From: Wenzhouxiangellaceae bacterium
Lineage (GTDB): Bacteria; Pseudomonadota; Gammaproteobacteria; Xanthomonadales; Wenzhouxiangellaceae
Reading direction: 5' to 3'
Assembly: GCA_028289455.1 (NCBI GenBank)
Contig: JANQPN010000009.1
Coordinates: 1-64,000 of the forward strand
Length of the DNA stretch: 64,000 bases
In this document: one piece after another, positions 1 through 9,476 of the stretch
How the letters are laid out: each line of letters opens with the position of its first letter
How positions within the stretch are numbered: the stretch's first letter is position 1
Made by a program: the position numbers and the translations under genes
The notes under the pieces: generated by a model
Told to the model about the DNA's origin: nothing
Databases searched by the model: none
What the model saw: the letters and a program-made list of their open reading frames with translations, nothing else

Positions 1-3000
1 AACCACAACCGCTGCTGCGCATACGACAGCAACAGCTCACCATCTCTATCCACACGGCTGATCGGCGGCAACCCAGCCTGCTCTTCAACATCCAGCACAC
101 CAGCCAGACCCGCTACATTCGGATGCTCAAACACCACCTGCAAGTCCAGCTCCACACCCAGCCTCTCTCGCACCAGGTTCAACAGCTTCATCGCCAGCAG
201 CGAATAACCACCTAAATCAAAAAAGTTGTCCTCTACCCCAACCCGCTCAACATCCAGTGCCTCACACCAGATCTCACACAGCTCACGCTCAAGCTCCGTG
301 CGCGGCGCCACATAGCCGCCTTCAGCCTGTTCCGCTCCCAGTGCCAACAGCGCTTCACGATCCAGCTTGCCACTGGCCGTTACCGGCAACGCCTCAAGCG
401 GCACCCACAACGCCGGCAGCATGTATTCCGGCAAGCTTTGCTGTAACCTCTCCCTGACCTGCTCCAGCGCCTGATCATCTTCCAGTACCAGATAAGCCGA
501 CAGCTGCTTCTCACCCAGCTCACTGATCCGCACCAGCACCCGGACATCACGCACCTCAGCCTGCTGCTGCAACTGCGCTTCAATCTCTCCCAGCTCTATC
601 CGGAAGCCGCGCAGCTTGACCTGACCATCCAGACGGCCAAGAAACTCAAGCTCTCCATCCGCCCGCCAGCGTACCCGGTCACCGGTTCGGTATAACCGTT
701 CTCCGGCTGCAAACGGACTGTCTATGAATCTGTCTTGTGTCTGTGCTTCACGGTTCAGATAACCGCGCACCACACCACTGCCTCCAACACACAACTCACC
801 CGGCACACCCGGTGGCTGCAACCGCTGTTGCTCATCCAGTACATACGCGCGGCTGTTACCCACCGGCTTACCAATATTAGGACCTGTCTCTGAATCAATC
901 AGTGAGTAAGTCGCGTTGATCGTCAGCTCAGTCGGGCCATAGGCATTGAGTGCACGGCAGCCACGTTCCCGGCAATAACCTGATAACTTGTCCCACAGAC
1001 CGGCACTGATCTCATCACCACCAACAATCAGATGCACACCGGCATCTGTCTTGTTTTGCAGATAATCCACAATGTGTTCGGCCAGCTGCGGCATGCCATT
1101 GAATACCGATATCTGTTGCGACAGCAGCAGATCACCCAGCCGGGCAGCATCACTGCGCTGGCTTTGATCGGCAATCACCACCCGGCGGCCCTGGTTCAGC
1201 GCCAACAGCCCTTTCAGCGATGCATCAAAGGCATACGAAGAACTCCACAGCCAGCCGCTGTCTGCCGAAACACCCAGGTCCTGCAGCTGTTGTGCAAACA
1301 CCGACTGGAAGTGACACAGATTGCGGTGCTCCACCAGCACCCCTTTCGGTTGACCGGTCGATCCGGAGGTGTAGATCACATACACCAGATGTTCAGCATC
1401 GACTGCTTCTGCAAGTGTTGGATTGTCGTTACTGTAGCCCTGCAGCTGTTCAGCAGCAGTATCCAGGCACAATGCCTCCCGGCCATCCAACGGCAGGCGA
1501 TCCTGCAGCCCGCTTTCCGTCAATACCAGCTGCAGACCGGCATCTTCAATAATGTAGGTCAGACGCTGATCCGGGTTACCCGGGTCCAGTGGTACATAAG
1601 CACCTCCCGCCTTGATGGTCCCCAGCATCCCGATGACCATCTCCAGTGACGGCTGCACACACAGCCCCACCAGGGTATCCGGGCCCACACCCTGTTCGAT
1701 CAGGTAGTGCGCCAGCCGGTTGGCCTGCTCATTCAGTTCCCGGTAGCTGAGTTCATGCTGTCCGCACACCAATGCTGTGGCATCCGGTGTTTGTGCCGCC
1801 TGGGCTGCAAACAGCTGATGCACCTTGTCGGCCGCCGGCGCCAGTGCTTCCTGTTCATTGAATGCCACCAGCAGCTGTTGCTGCTGCTGTTGGCTGATGT
1901 AGTTCATCTCCCCGACCGGCTGATCGGGCGCATCAATGATGTTGTCCAGCAGACAGGCGTAGTTGTCTGCCAGTCCGGCTATGCTGGGTGCGGCAAACAG
2001 GTCCGGGTTGTATACCCATTCCAGGTGAATCCCGCCATCCTGTTCATACACCGACAGACGCAGGTCAAAGTTGAGGCTGTCATCTTCACGGCTGATTTCC
2101 GTGGCATTGATGCCTGATAAACTCAATACATCCTGGTAGCTGTCTACCAGGGTGAACATTATCTGGATAATCGGACTGTAACGCGGGTCACGTTCGGGCT
2201 GAATCGCTTCCACCAGCATGTCAAACGGCAGATGCTGATAGCTGTAGGCATCCAGAATGGTCTGCTTGTTGCCAGCCAGTACCGCAGCGAAACTGTCGCT
2301 GTCGGCATACTGCGTACGCAGGGCCACCGTGTTGGCAAAAAACCCGATCAGGTTATCGGTATCGGCGTGCTGACGGCCGGCCATGGTGGTGCCCACCACC
2401 ATCTCCTGCTTGTTGCTGTAACGACCCAGCAACACCGCAAAGGCGGTTTCCATCAGCATAAACAGGGTGACATCCTGTTGTCGGCAGAGTGATTTGAGTT
2501 GTTGACTCTGCTGCCGTTCCAGGCTTTGATAATGTATCCGCCCGAAATGCTTGACCTGCTTCGGCCGGGGGTAGTCCAGCGGCAGGCTGTGCACTGCATC
2601 GATGCCATCCAGCTTGCTGCGCCAATAGTTCAGCTGACCCTCCAGCACCTCACCCTGCAGCCAGTCGCGCTGCCACTGGGCGTAGTCGGCATATTGGATG
2701 CTTAACGGCGGCAGTGGATTATCCAGTCCCCGGCAGTAAGCGTTATACAGACTGCTCAGCTCACGGAAAAATACATCCATTGACCAGCCGTCTGAGGCAA
2801 TGTGATGCATGCTGATCAGCAGTACATGCCTGGTTTCCGACAAGCGGATTAATTGCAGTCGCAGCACCTGATCGGTGCGCAAGTCAAACGCCCGGAAAAC
2901 TTCATCGGTTACCAGCTGTTGCACTACATCGGCCTGATCTGATGAGTCAAGTGAGGTCAGATCTGTCTGGGAAATGTCTGCGTTACGCTGCTTGTCGATA

Positions 3001-6000
3001 GACTGCTCAACAGTATCACCCTGTTGTACAAAACTACTGCGCAATATCCCATGGCGGGCAACGATGGTTCCCAGCGCGCGCTGCAGTACCTGGTATTGCA
3101 GCTTACCGTCCAATTCAAAAGCCACCGGTATGTTGTATTGGGTGCTGCCTTCCAACTGGTCGATAAACCACAGACGCTGCTGCGCATACGACAGCTGCGA
3201 CGGCTGATCTTGATCGGTCCGGCTGATAGCCGGCATCAGCGGTTGCCGCCGGTGTGACTCTACTGTCTGTGCCAGGCCGGCTATGGTCGGGTTGGCAAAT
3301 ACTTCGGATAGGGGCAGCTCGATATCCAACTGCTGTTTGATCCGGTTGATTACCCGTGTTGCCAGCAGTGAATGGCCGCCAAGCGCAAAGAAATTATCAT
3401 CGATACCCACTGAATCCAGCTGCAGCATGTCCTGCCAGATGAGGCACAGTTGCCCCTCCAAATCCGTCCGTGGGGCAACATATTCACTGACCTGCAGATC
3501 ATCTGCAGTTGGAGCCGGTAATTCCCGGCGGCCAATTTTGCCGTTGGCCAGCAACGGGAGTGCCGGTAGTAGCACATAGATTTGTGGCACCATGTAGGCG
3601 GGCAGGCTATTGCCGAGGTCTGACTGATAACGCGACACCAGCTCGCGCTTATCCAACTGGGCACAGCTATCATTCTGATGATCGACCGGCACTACATAGG
3701 CAACCAGCCGACGATCACCATCATCACCTGGTACACCCGGCCTGGCAACTACTGCTGCTTGCGATACCTGCGGATGCGCTGACAGGTGTGATTCGATTTC
3801 TGCCAATTCGATGCGGTAACCGCGAATTTTGACCTGGTCATCGCTACGGCCGATGAATTGCAGATTGCCATCCGGCAGCCAGCGAACCCGGTCACCGGTT
3901 TTATACAGACGTCCGCTGCTGTCGAACGGATTGCCGATAAACCGCTCAGCCGTCTGTTCAGGCTGATTCAGATACCCCCGGGCAAGACCGGCACCGCCAA
4001 CATACAGTTCCCCCGGCGCACCTATCGGTACCGGCACCAGGTCTTGATCGAGTACATAGCATTGTTTGTTTCTATGCGGTTTGCCGATATGTACATATCC
4101 GCTTTCACTCAACAGGCCATGGGTTGCGTTGATTGTAACTTCTGTAGGACCGTAAGCATTGAGTACCTGACTGCCACAGCGCTGCCGGTAATTGCGCAGC
4201 TGCTGAGCCAGCGATTCTCCAATCACATCACCGCTGCTGATTAAACATGGATGATAATCGCCATGCTGTTCCAACGCGGACAGTAAATCCGTCATTTGCG
4301 CAGGAATGGCATTGATGACCGGCGCATTAATGCGTGCACAATAATTCACCAGCGCAGCCGTATCCTGTCGTGTCTGTTCATCAATCAAGTGAACCGTTGA
4401 TCCCAATCCCAGCATCAGCAGACTTTTAACGGATGCATCAAAGGTATAACTCGCCAGCCACACCCACGGGCAGGGTGTTTCAATATCCAGCAGCTGCAAC
4501 TGTTCTTTTAATACCTGACCCATATTGTCCAGGCCGGCATGTTCAACCATTACCCCTTTGGGCTGACCGGTTGAACCGGAGGTATACAGCACATAAGCCA
4601 GATGATTGAGCGTTAATCCCGTTGTTTCCCGCTTGGGGTTGCTTTCCGGACACAATGCCAGCCGGCGCTGCACTACCGCCGCATCCAGACACAATACCTG
4701 CTGGTTCGTCAGTGGCAGATCGTCCAGCAGAGAGGATTCGGTCAACACCAGATCAGTTTCAGTGTCTTCCAATATCCATGCGATCCGCTCGCTTGGATAT
4801 GCCGGATCAATCGGCACATACGCCGCGCCGGCTTTTAAAATGCCCAGGATGCCGATGACCAGTTCCGGGGTGCGATTCATGCACAACCCAATCAATGTGT
4901 CAGGCGATGCTCCCCGTTCAATCAGGTAATGTGCCAACCGGTTAGCCCGCGAATTTAATTCGGCATAGGTGAATTGTTGTCCGCTGCACACCAAAGCGGT
5001 GGTTTCCGGCTGATGCTCTGCCTGATATTCAAATTGCTCATGCAGACACTGATTGTCGGCAGTATCTGCTGCTGTATTGGTCCCAAAATCCAGAAGCTGC
5101 CGGACTTCAGCTTCACTCACCAAAGTCAGCTGCTGCACCCGCTGTTGCGGTGTTTCGACTATGCTGGCCAACAGGGTAAGAAAGTTTGCAGCAAGTCTCG
5201 CAATAGTCGACCCGGTGAATAAGCCGGCATTGAATTCCCATTTCAATTGCAGCAGTTGATCATCTTCACATACGCTCAGATGCAAATCGCTGTTGCCGGA
5301 TCTGTTTTCTTTAATCGACAGGCATTTGACCTGCAGGTCAGACAAATTCAAATTTTCCCGGCCGTCATCCAGCAATGAAAAAGTGATCTGCTGTGCCGGG
5401 TTTCTGGTCAGCCCGACTTGTGGCTGGACAGCTTCCGGCAACAACTCAGATGGCATGTCTCGGTGTTCATATGCTGCCTGGATAGTGTGCCGGTTAGCCG
5501 ACAACAACTCAGTAAACAGAGGGTTGTCTTCAAACTGTGTGCGAATCGCCAGATAATTATCAAAAGACCCGATCAGCGCTTGAGTATCCGCATGATTGCG
5601 GTTGTTGACCAGCGTTCCGATGACAACATCAGACTGATCGGTATAGCGATTAATCAGCAGAGCAAAGGCTGTTTGTATTAACTCAAATACCGATGCTTCC
5701 TGCTGTCTGCACAATCGATGTAATTCACTGCTTAGTCCCGGCTGCAGACATTCCTCATATACATCACCGGTAAACACCCGATGCTTTGACCTGGAGCTGG
5801 TTGCAGCCAGATCATGCTCAACCGGAATACCCTGCAACTGCTGCTTCCAATACACCAGTTGCCGATCTGATGCCTTGCTCTGCGACCATTGCCGCTGCCA
5901 TCTCGCATAATCACCATATTGAACAGGCAAACCAGGCAGTGAAGCACTGTTCCCGGTTTTGTGTGCTTCATATAGGCTTTCCAGTTCGTTAAAAAATAAT

Positions 6001-6515
6001 GTCAGCGAGTATTGGTCAGCAATTATTTGATGCATGCTTAACAGGAGCACGTGCTGTTCAACAGACAAGCTCACCAACCGGACTCTGATTAAGCAATCGC
6101 TGGATAAATCAAATGAATATCCTGATTCTGATTGAATCAGTTTTTCCAGTTCTATCTGCTGGTATTTGCTTTCCAGCTCTGTGAGATCAGTAGATTCAAA
6201 TAGCTGAGCCTGATTTTCGGTTTTAACCCGGTTTACCCTGCCATCATTTTCAATGAAATTACTGCTTAAGCTCTCATGCCGGTCGGCAATATCAATAATG
6301 GCTTGTTGTAAAGCATCCTGATCAAGAGTTCCCAGCAGGCTATAAACAGCGGCCACATTGTTCCAGCCGGCAGTGTTTTGCTGCTTATCTGCAAACCACA
6401 AGCTCTGCTCTGCATATGACACCGCGTCATCTGCGCCATCAATTGCGCCGATAACGGGCAATGCCCGTTGTGCACGATGCTGTTCTCTAATTAAGGATTT
6501 TTTATTTGTTGCCAT
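1..6515 (-). CDS. Nonribosomal peptide synthetase, N-terminal part (C-A-T-C-A-T-C...), cut by the left edge
   Basis: About 2170 residues are visible, open to the window edge. The start is the ATG at 6515 (MATNKKSLIREQ). Domains in order: C1 (about residues 30-460), A1 (about 490-1000, A3 core YTSGSTGQPKG near residue 644), T1 (LGGHSL, phosphopantetheine Ser1049), C2 (about 1095-1520, intact HHIASDG at 2787-2807), A2 (about 1565-2040, A3 core near 1715), T2 (LGGYSL, Ser2105), then the first residues of C3 (SYAQQRLWF). C1 is odd: its catalytic motif reads HQIIADQ (6012-6032), so the second His and the Gly are lost. The pocket residues I align by eye are D-A-K-N-I-S-A-I-N for A1 and D-A-K-N-I-G-A-I-N for A2. 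Lys at position 239 also occurs in the Glu code of surfactin synthetase, but I do not assign a substrate. No epimerase or thioesterase is visible. It lies downstream of the halogenase gene on the same strand. Confidence 0.95.
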   Translation of the reverse strand, partial: MATNKKSLIREQHRAQRALPVIGAIDGADDAVSYAEQSLWFADKQQNTAGWNNVAAVYSLLGTLDQDALQQAIIDIADRHESLSSNFIENDGRVNRVKTENQAQLFESTDLTELESKYQQIELEKLIQSESGYSFDLSSDCLIRVRLVSLSVEQHVLLLSMHQIIADQYSLTLFFNELESLYEAHKTGNSASLPGLPVQYGDYARWQRQWSQSKASDRQLVYWKQQLQGIPVEHDLAATSSRSKHRVFTGDVYEECLQPGLSSELHRLCRQQEASVFELIQTAFALLINRYTDQSDVVIGTLVNNRNHADTQALIGSFDNYLAIRTQFEDNPLFTELLSANRHTIQAAYEHRDMPSELLPEAVQPQVGLTRNPAQQITFSLLDDGRENLNLSDLQVKCLSIKENRSGNSDLHLSVCEDDQLLQLKWEFNAGLFTGSTIARLAANFLTLLASIVETPQQRVQQLTLVSEAEVRQLLDFGTNTAADTADNQCLHEQFEYQAEHQPETTALVCSGQQFTYAELNSRANRLAHYLIERGASPDTLIGLCMNRTPELVIGILGILKAGAAYVPIDPAYPSERIAWILEDTETDLVLTESSLLDDLPLTNQQVLCLDAAVVQRRLALCPESNPKRETTGLTLNHLAYVLYTSGSTGQPKGVMVEHAGLDNMGQVLKEQLQLLDIETPCPWVWLASYTFDASVKSLLMLGLGSTVHLIDEQTRQDTAALVNYCARINAPVINAIPAQMTDLLSALEQHGDYHPCLISSGDVIGESLAQQLRNYRQRCGSQVLNAYGPTEVTINATHGLLSESGYVHIGKPHRNKQCYVLDQDLVPVPIGAPGELYVGGAGLARGYLNQPEQTAERFIGNPFDSSGRLYKTGDRVRWLPDGNLQFIGRSDDQVKIRGYRIELAEIESHLSAHPQVSQAAVVARPGVPGDDGDRRLVAYVVPVDHQNDSCAQLDKRELVSRYQSDLGNSLPAYMVPQIYVLLPALPLLANGKIGRRELPAPTADDLQVSEYVAPRTDLEGQLCLIWQDMLQLDSVGIDDNFFALGGHSLLATRVINRIKQQLDIELPLSEVFANPTIAGLAQTVESHRRQPLMPAISRTDQDQPSQLSYAQQRLWFIDQLEGSTQYNIPVAFELDGKLQYQVLQRALGTIVARHGILRSSFVQQGDTVEQSIDKQRNADISQTDLTSLDSSDQADVVQQLVTDEVFRAFDLRTDQVLRLQLIRLSETRHVLLISMHHIASDGWSMDVFFRELSSLYNAYCRGLDNPLPPLSIQYADYAQWQRDWLQGEVLEGQLNYWRSKLDGIDAVHSLPLDYPRPKQVKHFGRIHYQSLERQQSQQLKSLCRQQDVTLFMLMETAFAVLLGRYSNKQEMVVGTTMAGRQHADTDNLIGFFANTVALRTQYADSDSFAAVLAGNKQTILDAYSYQHLPFDMLVEAIQPERDPRYSPIIQIMFTLVDSYQDVLSLSGINATEISREDDSLNFDLRLSVYEQDGGIHLEWVYNPDLFAAPSIAGLADNYACLLDNIIDAPDQPVGEMNYISQQQQQQLLVAFNEQEALAPAADKVHQLFAAQAAQTPDATALVCGQHELSYRELNEQANRLAHYLIEQGVGPDTLVGLCVQPSLEMVIGMLGTIKAGGAYVPLDPGNPDQRLTYIIEDAGLQLVLTESGLQDRLPLDGREALCLDTAAEQLQGYSNDNPTLAEAVDAEHLVYVIYTSGSTGQPKGVLVEHRNLCHFQSVFAQQLQDLGVSADSGWLWSSSYAFDASLKGLLALNQGRRVVIADQSQRSDAARLGDLLLSQQISVFNGMPQLAEHIVDYLQNKTDAGVHLIVGGDEISAGLWDKLSGYCRERGCRALNAYGPTELTINATYSLIDSETGPNIGKPVGNSRAYVLDEQQRLQPPGVPGELCVGGSGVVRGYLNREAQTQDRFIDSPFAAGERLYRTGDRVRWRADGELEFLGRLDGQVKLRGFRIELGEIEAQLQQQAEVRDVRVLVRISELGEKQLSAYLVLEDDQALEQVRERLQQSLPEYMLPALWVPLEALPVTASGKLDREALLALGAEQAEGGYVAPRTELERELCEIWCEALDVERVGVEDNFFDLGGYSLLAMKLLNLVRERLGVELDLQVVFEHPNVAGLAGVLDVEEQAGLPPISRVDRDGELLLSYAQQRLW

Positions 6516-6698
6516 AATTTTTTTGCCATCCTTGACCGGCCTTTTTCAAAGCAATCCGTCTGCCCGGTACCCATATCATTTGTTCACACGCAACCAGAAC
6601 GGACGGTTAACTGAAAGCGCCGAATCCAGCCACCGCTGGTCGCTTTCAGTATTTTTGCTTTTAATCCCGATAACCCAGATTGCTATCGAGAGCAGTTA

Positions 6699-7610
6699 TC
6701 AAGGCCTGAATTCCAACCCTTTGTTGTTGGTTTGAGCAACACGGTTCAGGTTGTAATCATCCTTGCCTGAAACCAATACAACACCGTACTTATCCAGTGA
6801 AATCACACTGCCGTATTCTTCAACTTCGTTAATACCCGGATATACTTCAACACAGGTGGGTACATACCTGGCCGCAAAGCCCAGCCGGGTCTTGTTGGTG
6901 GTACTGTTTGGCCATGAAGAGTGCATTAATGTTGACCAGAAAATCACAAACTGTCCTGGCTTCATAACAATGGAAACTGCCTGGGACTCATCAGGAACCC
7001 AGTCAGGGTCTTTTTGCAGGTTCTGGTAGTTGTAACCGAAGAAGCCCCGCTTCATTCCCTGTTTTTCCAGGTTGTTGACGTCTTCCGGCTTATACTCCAT
7101 ACCCAGGGATTCGTCATAGAACATTTCTTCATGAGTGCCAGGGATAAAGCGCAGGCAACCGTTTTCTTCCGTCGCTTCAGTAAACGCTGTCCAGACTGTT
7201 ATTGCTCCACCAAAATCCGGATTAGGCCATTTAATCTGAGGTGTTCCGGAGGCATGGCCAAATGTATCCGCCTGGTGCCAGTCTGTTCCTTCATCACCAG
7301 GGTATTTAGGGAATGTTTCAGAACGCCAGCAGAGCAGATCTGGCCCAAGAATATCGCCGACTCTGTCAACAATTTCCCGCTGCATAATATGCTGACTCAG
7401 GTCATTCACATCAAAGTGCCGGTCATAACCTGAGATGACACTCTTAATCGACAGGTCGTAAATTGCGTGCTCTCGATCAAACAAATCCGCACGGATCTTT
7501 TTATATTTTTCGATTATTTCTTCTTTATCATATAAATCAAAAGGGCCTATATAACCATTTTCTCTGAATGATTTAAGCTCTTCCTTGGTTAAGCTAAATT
7601 CCTTTTTCAT
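6699..7610 (-). CDS. SyrB2-like non-heme Fe(II)/2-oxoglutarate halogenase
   Basis: This 303-residue protein of the PhyH-like dioxygenase fold resembles SyrB2 (syringomycin) over its whole length. SyrB2 chlorinates an amino acid tethered to a carrier protein. Shared blocks include NGYIGPFD, CWRSETFPKYPGDEGTDW, GGAITVWTAFTEA, NGCLRFIPGT, RRGFFGY-like KRGFFGYNY and QFVIFWSTLMHSSWP. The iron-binding motif is H112-Q-A114 with distal His230. Hydroxylases of this fold have Asp or Glu where Ala114 stands; Ala leaves room for a chloride ligand. R242 and R248 match the SyrB2 arginines near the 2-oxoglutarate site. Its partners are the carrier protein and A domain just upstream (55 bp between halogenase and carrier). 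A/T content is higher than in the flanking genes. Family and halogenase chemistry are well supported; the substrate is not known. Confidence 0.95.
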   Translation of the reverse strand: MKKEFSLTKEELKSFRENGYIGPFDLYDKEEIIEKYKKIRADLFDREHAIYDLSIKSVISGYDRHFDVNDLSQHIMQREIVDRVGDILGPDLLCWRSETFPKYPGDEGTDWHQADTFGHASGTPQIKWPNPDFGGAITVWTAFTEATEENGCLRFIPGTHEEMFYDESLGMEYKPEDVNNLEKQGMKRGFFGYNYQNLQKDPDWVPDESQAVSIVMKPGQFVIFWSTLMHSSWPNSTTNKTRLGFAARYVPTCVEVYPGINEVEEYGSVISLDKYGVVLVSGKDDYNLNRVAQTNNKGLEFRP

Positions 7611-7665
7611 TGCAATTCCATCCTAAATATTTATTGCTGATATTTGCTCTAAACCCACATGTTTT

Positions 7666-7917
7666 TTATGCTGCAGAAGCCTGTTCCGAAAGCTTTTCAG
7701 AATAAGCTGATACCCAACCACTTACAGATGGCTGACTCATCAACACTTTTGTAGGCACCGTAATACCCAGTTCTTTTTCGATATCCAGTTGCAGATCAAC
7801 TACTGTTAATGACGAGGCACCCAGGTCAAAAAAATCATCATCATCACCAATTGATTCCATAATTGGTTTGGATCGAAACGTTTTCATTATCAAGTTACGT
7901 AATTCCTGTTCAGACAT
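7666..7917 (-). CDS. Stand-alone peptidyl/aminoacyl carrier protein
   Basis: This 83-residue acidic carrier protein has the phosphopantetheine motif DLGASSL, with Ser36 as the expected attachment site. The start is the ATG at 7917 (MSEQELRN), preceded by a strong AAGGAG nine bases upstream; the TTG at 7935 overlaps that ribosome-binding site and is less likely. It sits between the free-standing A domain and the halogenase, so it is probably the platform on which the amino acid is held while chlorinated. That matches CytC2 or CmaD in known systems. SyrB1 and CmaA instead carry the T domain fused to the A domain. Confidence 0.93.
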   Translation of the reverse strand: MSEQELRNLIMKTFRSKPIMESIGDDDDFFDLGASSLTVVDLQLDIEKELGITVPTKVLMSQPSVSGWVSAYSEKLSEQASAA

Positions 7918-7962
7918 TCTATTTTCTCCTTTCAATTTATAAATCTTTCAATGCTTATTGGT

Positions 7963-9474
7963 TCAACATGCAATAGATTGAGCCACCTTCTTTTTATCAA
8001 TTTTTCCATTCTTATTAATCAACAGCTTGACATTGGTATGAATCACGTCGGGAATCATATAATTCGGGATAATTCCTGACAGCTGTCTTTTAATATCCGA
8101 AGCTTTTAATTCACTGCCCGCACTCAAGTGCAAATATGCAATCAACTGCTTTTCACCATTTTCATGCTTGTGCAATGTGACAGTGGCATCAATTATTTCA
8201 TCAAGCTCAAGCACAGCAGCCTGAATTTCTTCAAGTGACATCCGGTAACCTCTGACTTTAATCTGATTATCCTTTCTGCCGACAAACTCCAGTTCACCTT
8301 TAGCGTTTTCCTTGACCAGATCACCGGTGCGGTATATCAACCCTTCGCATATGGATTCATTCCTGATGAAATTTCCTATGTTTCTTTCTGTATTGATATA
8401 CCCAAGTGCCACACCCGGGCCGGAGGTATACAGCTCACCGACTTCACCGTTTTTAACAGGGTGCATTTGATCATCCAGCACATGCACACCAGTACCATTT
8501 ATGGCATTACCGATAGGCACAATGGATTTTGGTCTGTTAGCTGTAGTAATCGGATGGGTGGTTGAGAAAGTTGTATTTTCAGTTGGGCCGTAACAGGCAA
8601 TGACTTGAATATCAGGGTTGGCATCCAGGAGATTATTGATAACCTTGGGTGAAACAACATCTCCCCCGGTTAATACGGCCTTCAATGGCTCCAGGGCATC
8701 TGTATATTTTGATGCAATCAGATGAAACAGTGCGGATGTCAGAAAAGTAATGGTTACGTCATTGTCTTTTATGACACCAGCAAAAACGTTCAGATCCAGT
8801 GTTTGATCCGGGTATAAAACAACAGTAGCACCATTCAACAGAGCACCCCATATTTCGAATGTTGAAGCATCAAATTCCGGTGGTGATACATGCAGAATCT
8901 TATCGTTCGAGTCGATATCTATATAATTGATGTCCAGAACCAGCCTGTGAATTGCCCGGTGAGGAACAACCACACCTTTCGGACCTGCTGTAGATCCGGA
9001 TGTATACATCACATAGGCTTTATCTTCGGGGTCGACGCTTACCGCCGGGTTACCAATCTGCTTAGCTGACTCAAATTGCAATTCATTAAATTCAATACAC
9101 TGAGTTCCGTCGCTCAGTAACTCATCACAGCTCTGATTGGCAATCAGAATATTCGCGTTGGTTTCTTCGAGGAAACCAAGATTGCGCTTGGCCGGACATT
9201 GACAATCCAACGGCAGATAAGCTGCACCACACTTCAGTACCGCCAGCATTGCCACAATCATCTCCGGAGAGCGTGTCATTGCAAGGGCAACTATTTCGCC
9301 AGATTTCAAGCCGGCTGCAAATAACTGACTGGCAAGCAGATTGGCGCTGGTGTTTATCTGTTGAAAAGTTATCTGCCGGCTGCCGACTTCGATGGCAGTT
9401 TTGTCTGGTGTTTTTTCAGCCTGGGCTTCCAGCAGTTTATGTATAATTTTTGAATTACTTATATCTGTCAGCAT
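7963..9474 (-). CDS. Stand-alone NRPS adenylation domain (amino-acid activating)
   Basis: A 503-residue single A domain. It has the A3 core YTSGSTAGPKGVV, the A4/A5 region FDASTFEIW and YGPTENTTF, the A7/A8 motif YRTGDLV and KIRGYR-like QIKVRGYRMSLEE, and the A10 lysine in NKNGKIDKKK. The pocket code read by eye is D-A-F-F-L-G-C-T-F-K, close to the published Val (DAFWIGGTFK) and Ile-type codes. An aliphatic substrate (Val, Ile, allo-Ile or 2-aminobutyrate) is therefore likely. No carrier domain is fused; the next gene encodes it. A GGAGG precedes the ATG, and the gene starts 2 bases after the stop of the upstream acyl-shuttle gene, so translation is probably coupled. Substrate assignment is an inference. 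Confidence 0.93.
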   Translation of the reverse strand: MLTDISNSKIIHKLLEAQAEKTPDKTAIEVGSRQITFQQINTSANLLASQLFAAGLKSGEIVALAMTRSPEMIVAMLAVLKCGAAYLPLDCQCPAKRNLGFLEETNANILIANQSCDELLSDGTQCIEFNELQFESAKQIGNPAVSVDPEDKAYVMYTSGSTAGPKGVVVPHRAIHRLVLDINYIDIDSNDKILHVSPPEFDASTFEIWGALLNGATVVLYPDQTLDLNVFAGVIKDNDVTITFLTSALFHLIASKYTDALEPLKAVLTGGDVVSPKVINNLLDANPDIQVIACYGPTENTTFSTTHPITTANRPKSIVPIGNAINGTGVHVLDDQMHPVKNGEVGELYTSGPGVALGYINTERNIGNFIRNESICEGLIYRTGDLVKENAKGELEFVGRKDNQIKVRGYRMSLEEIQAAVLELDEIIDATVTLHKHENGEKQLIAYLHLSAGSELKASDIKRQLSGIIPNYMIPDVIHTNVKLLINKNGKIDKKKVAQSIAC

Positions 9475-9476
9475 TT

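Noticed and set aside
1032..1649. A 205-codon plus-strand open frame inside the NRPS region
   Set aside because: It is the complement of the A2 domain; its protein is rich in Gln and His with no known pattern. Similar shadow frames occur all along 1-6500.
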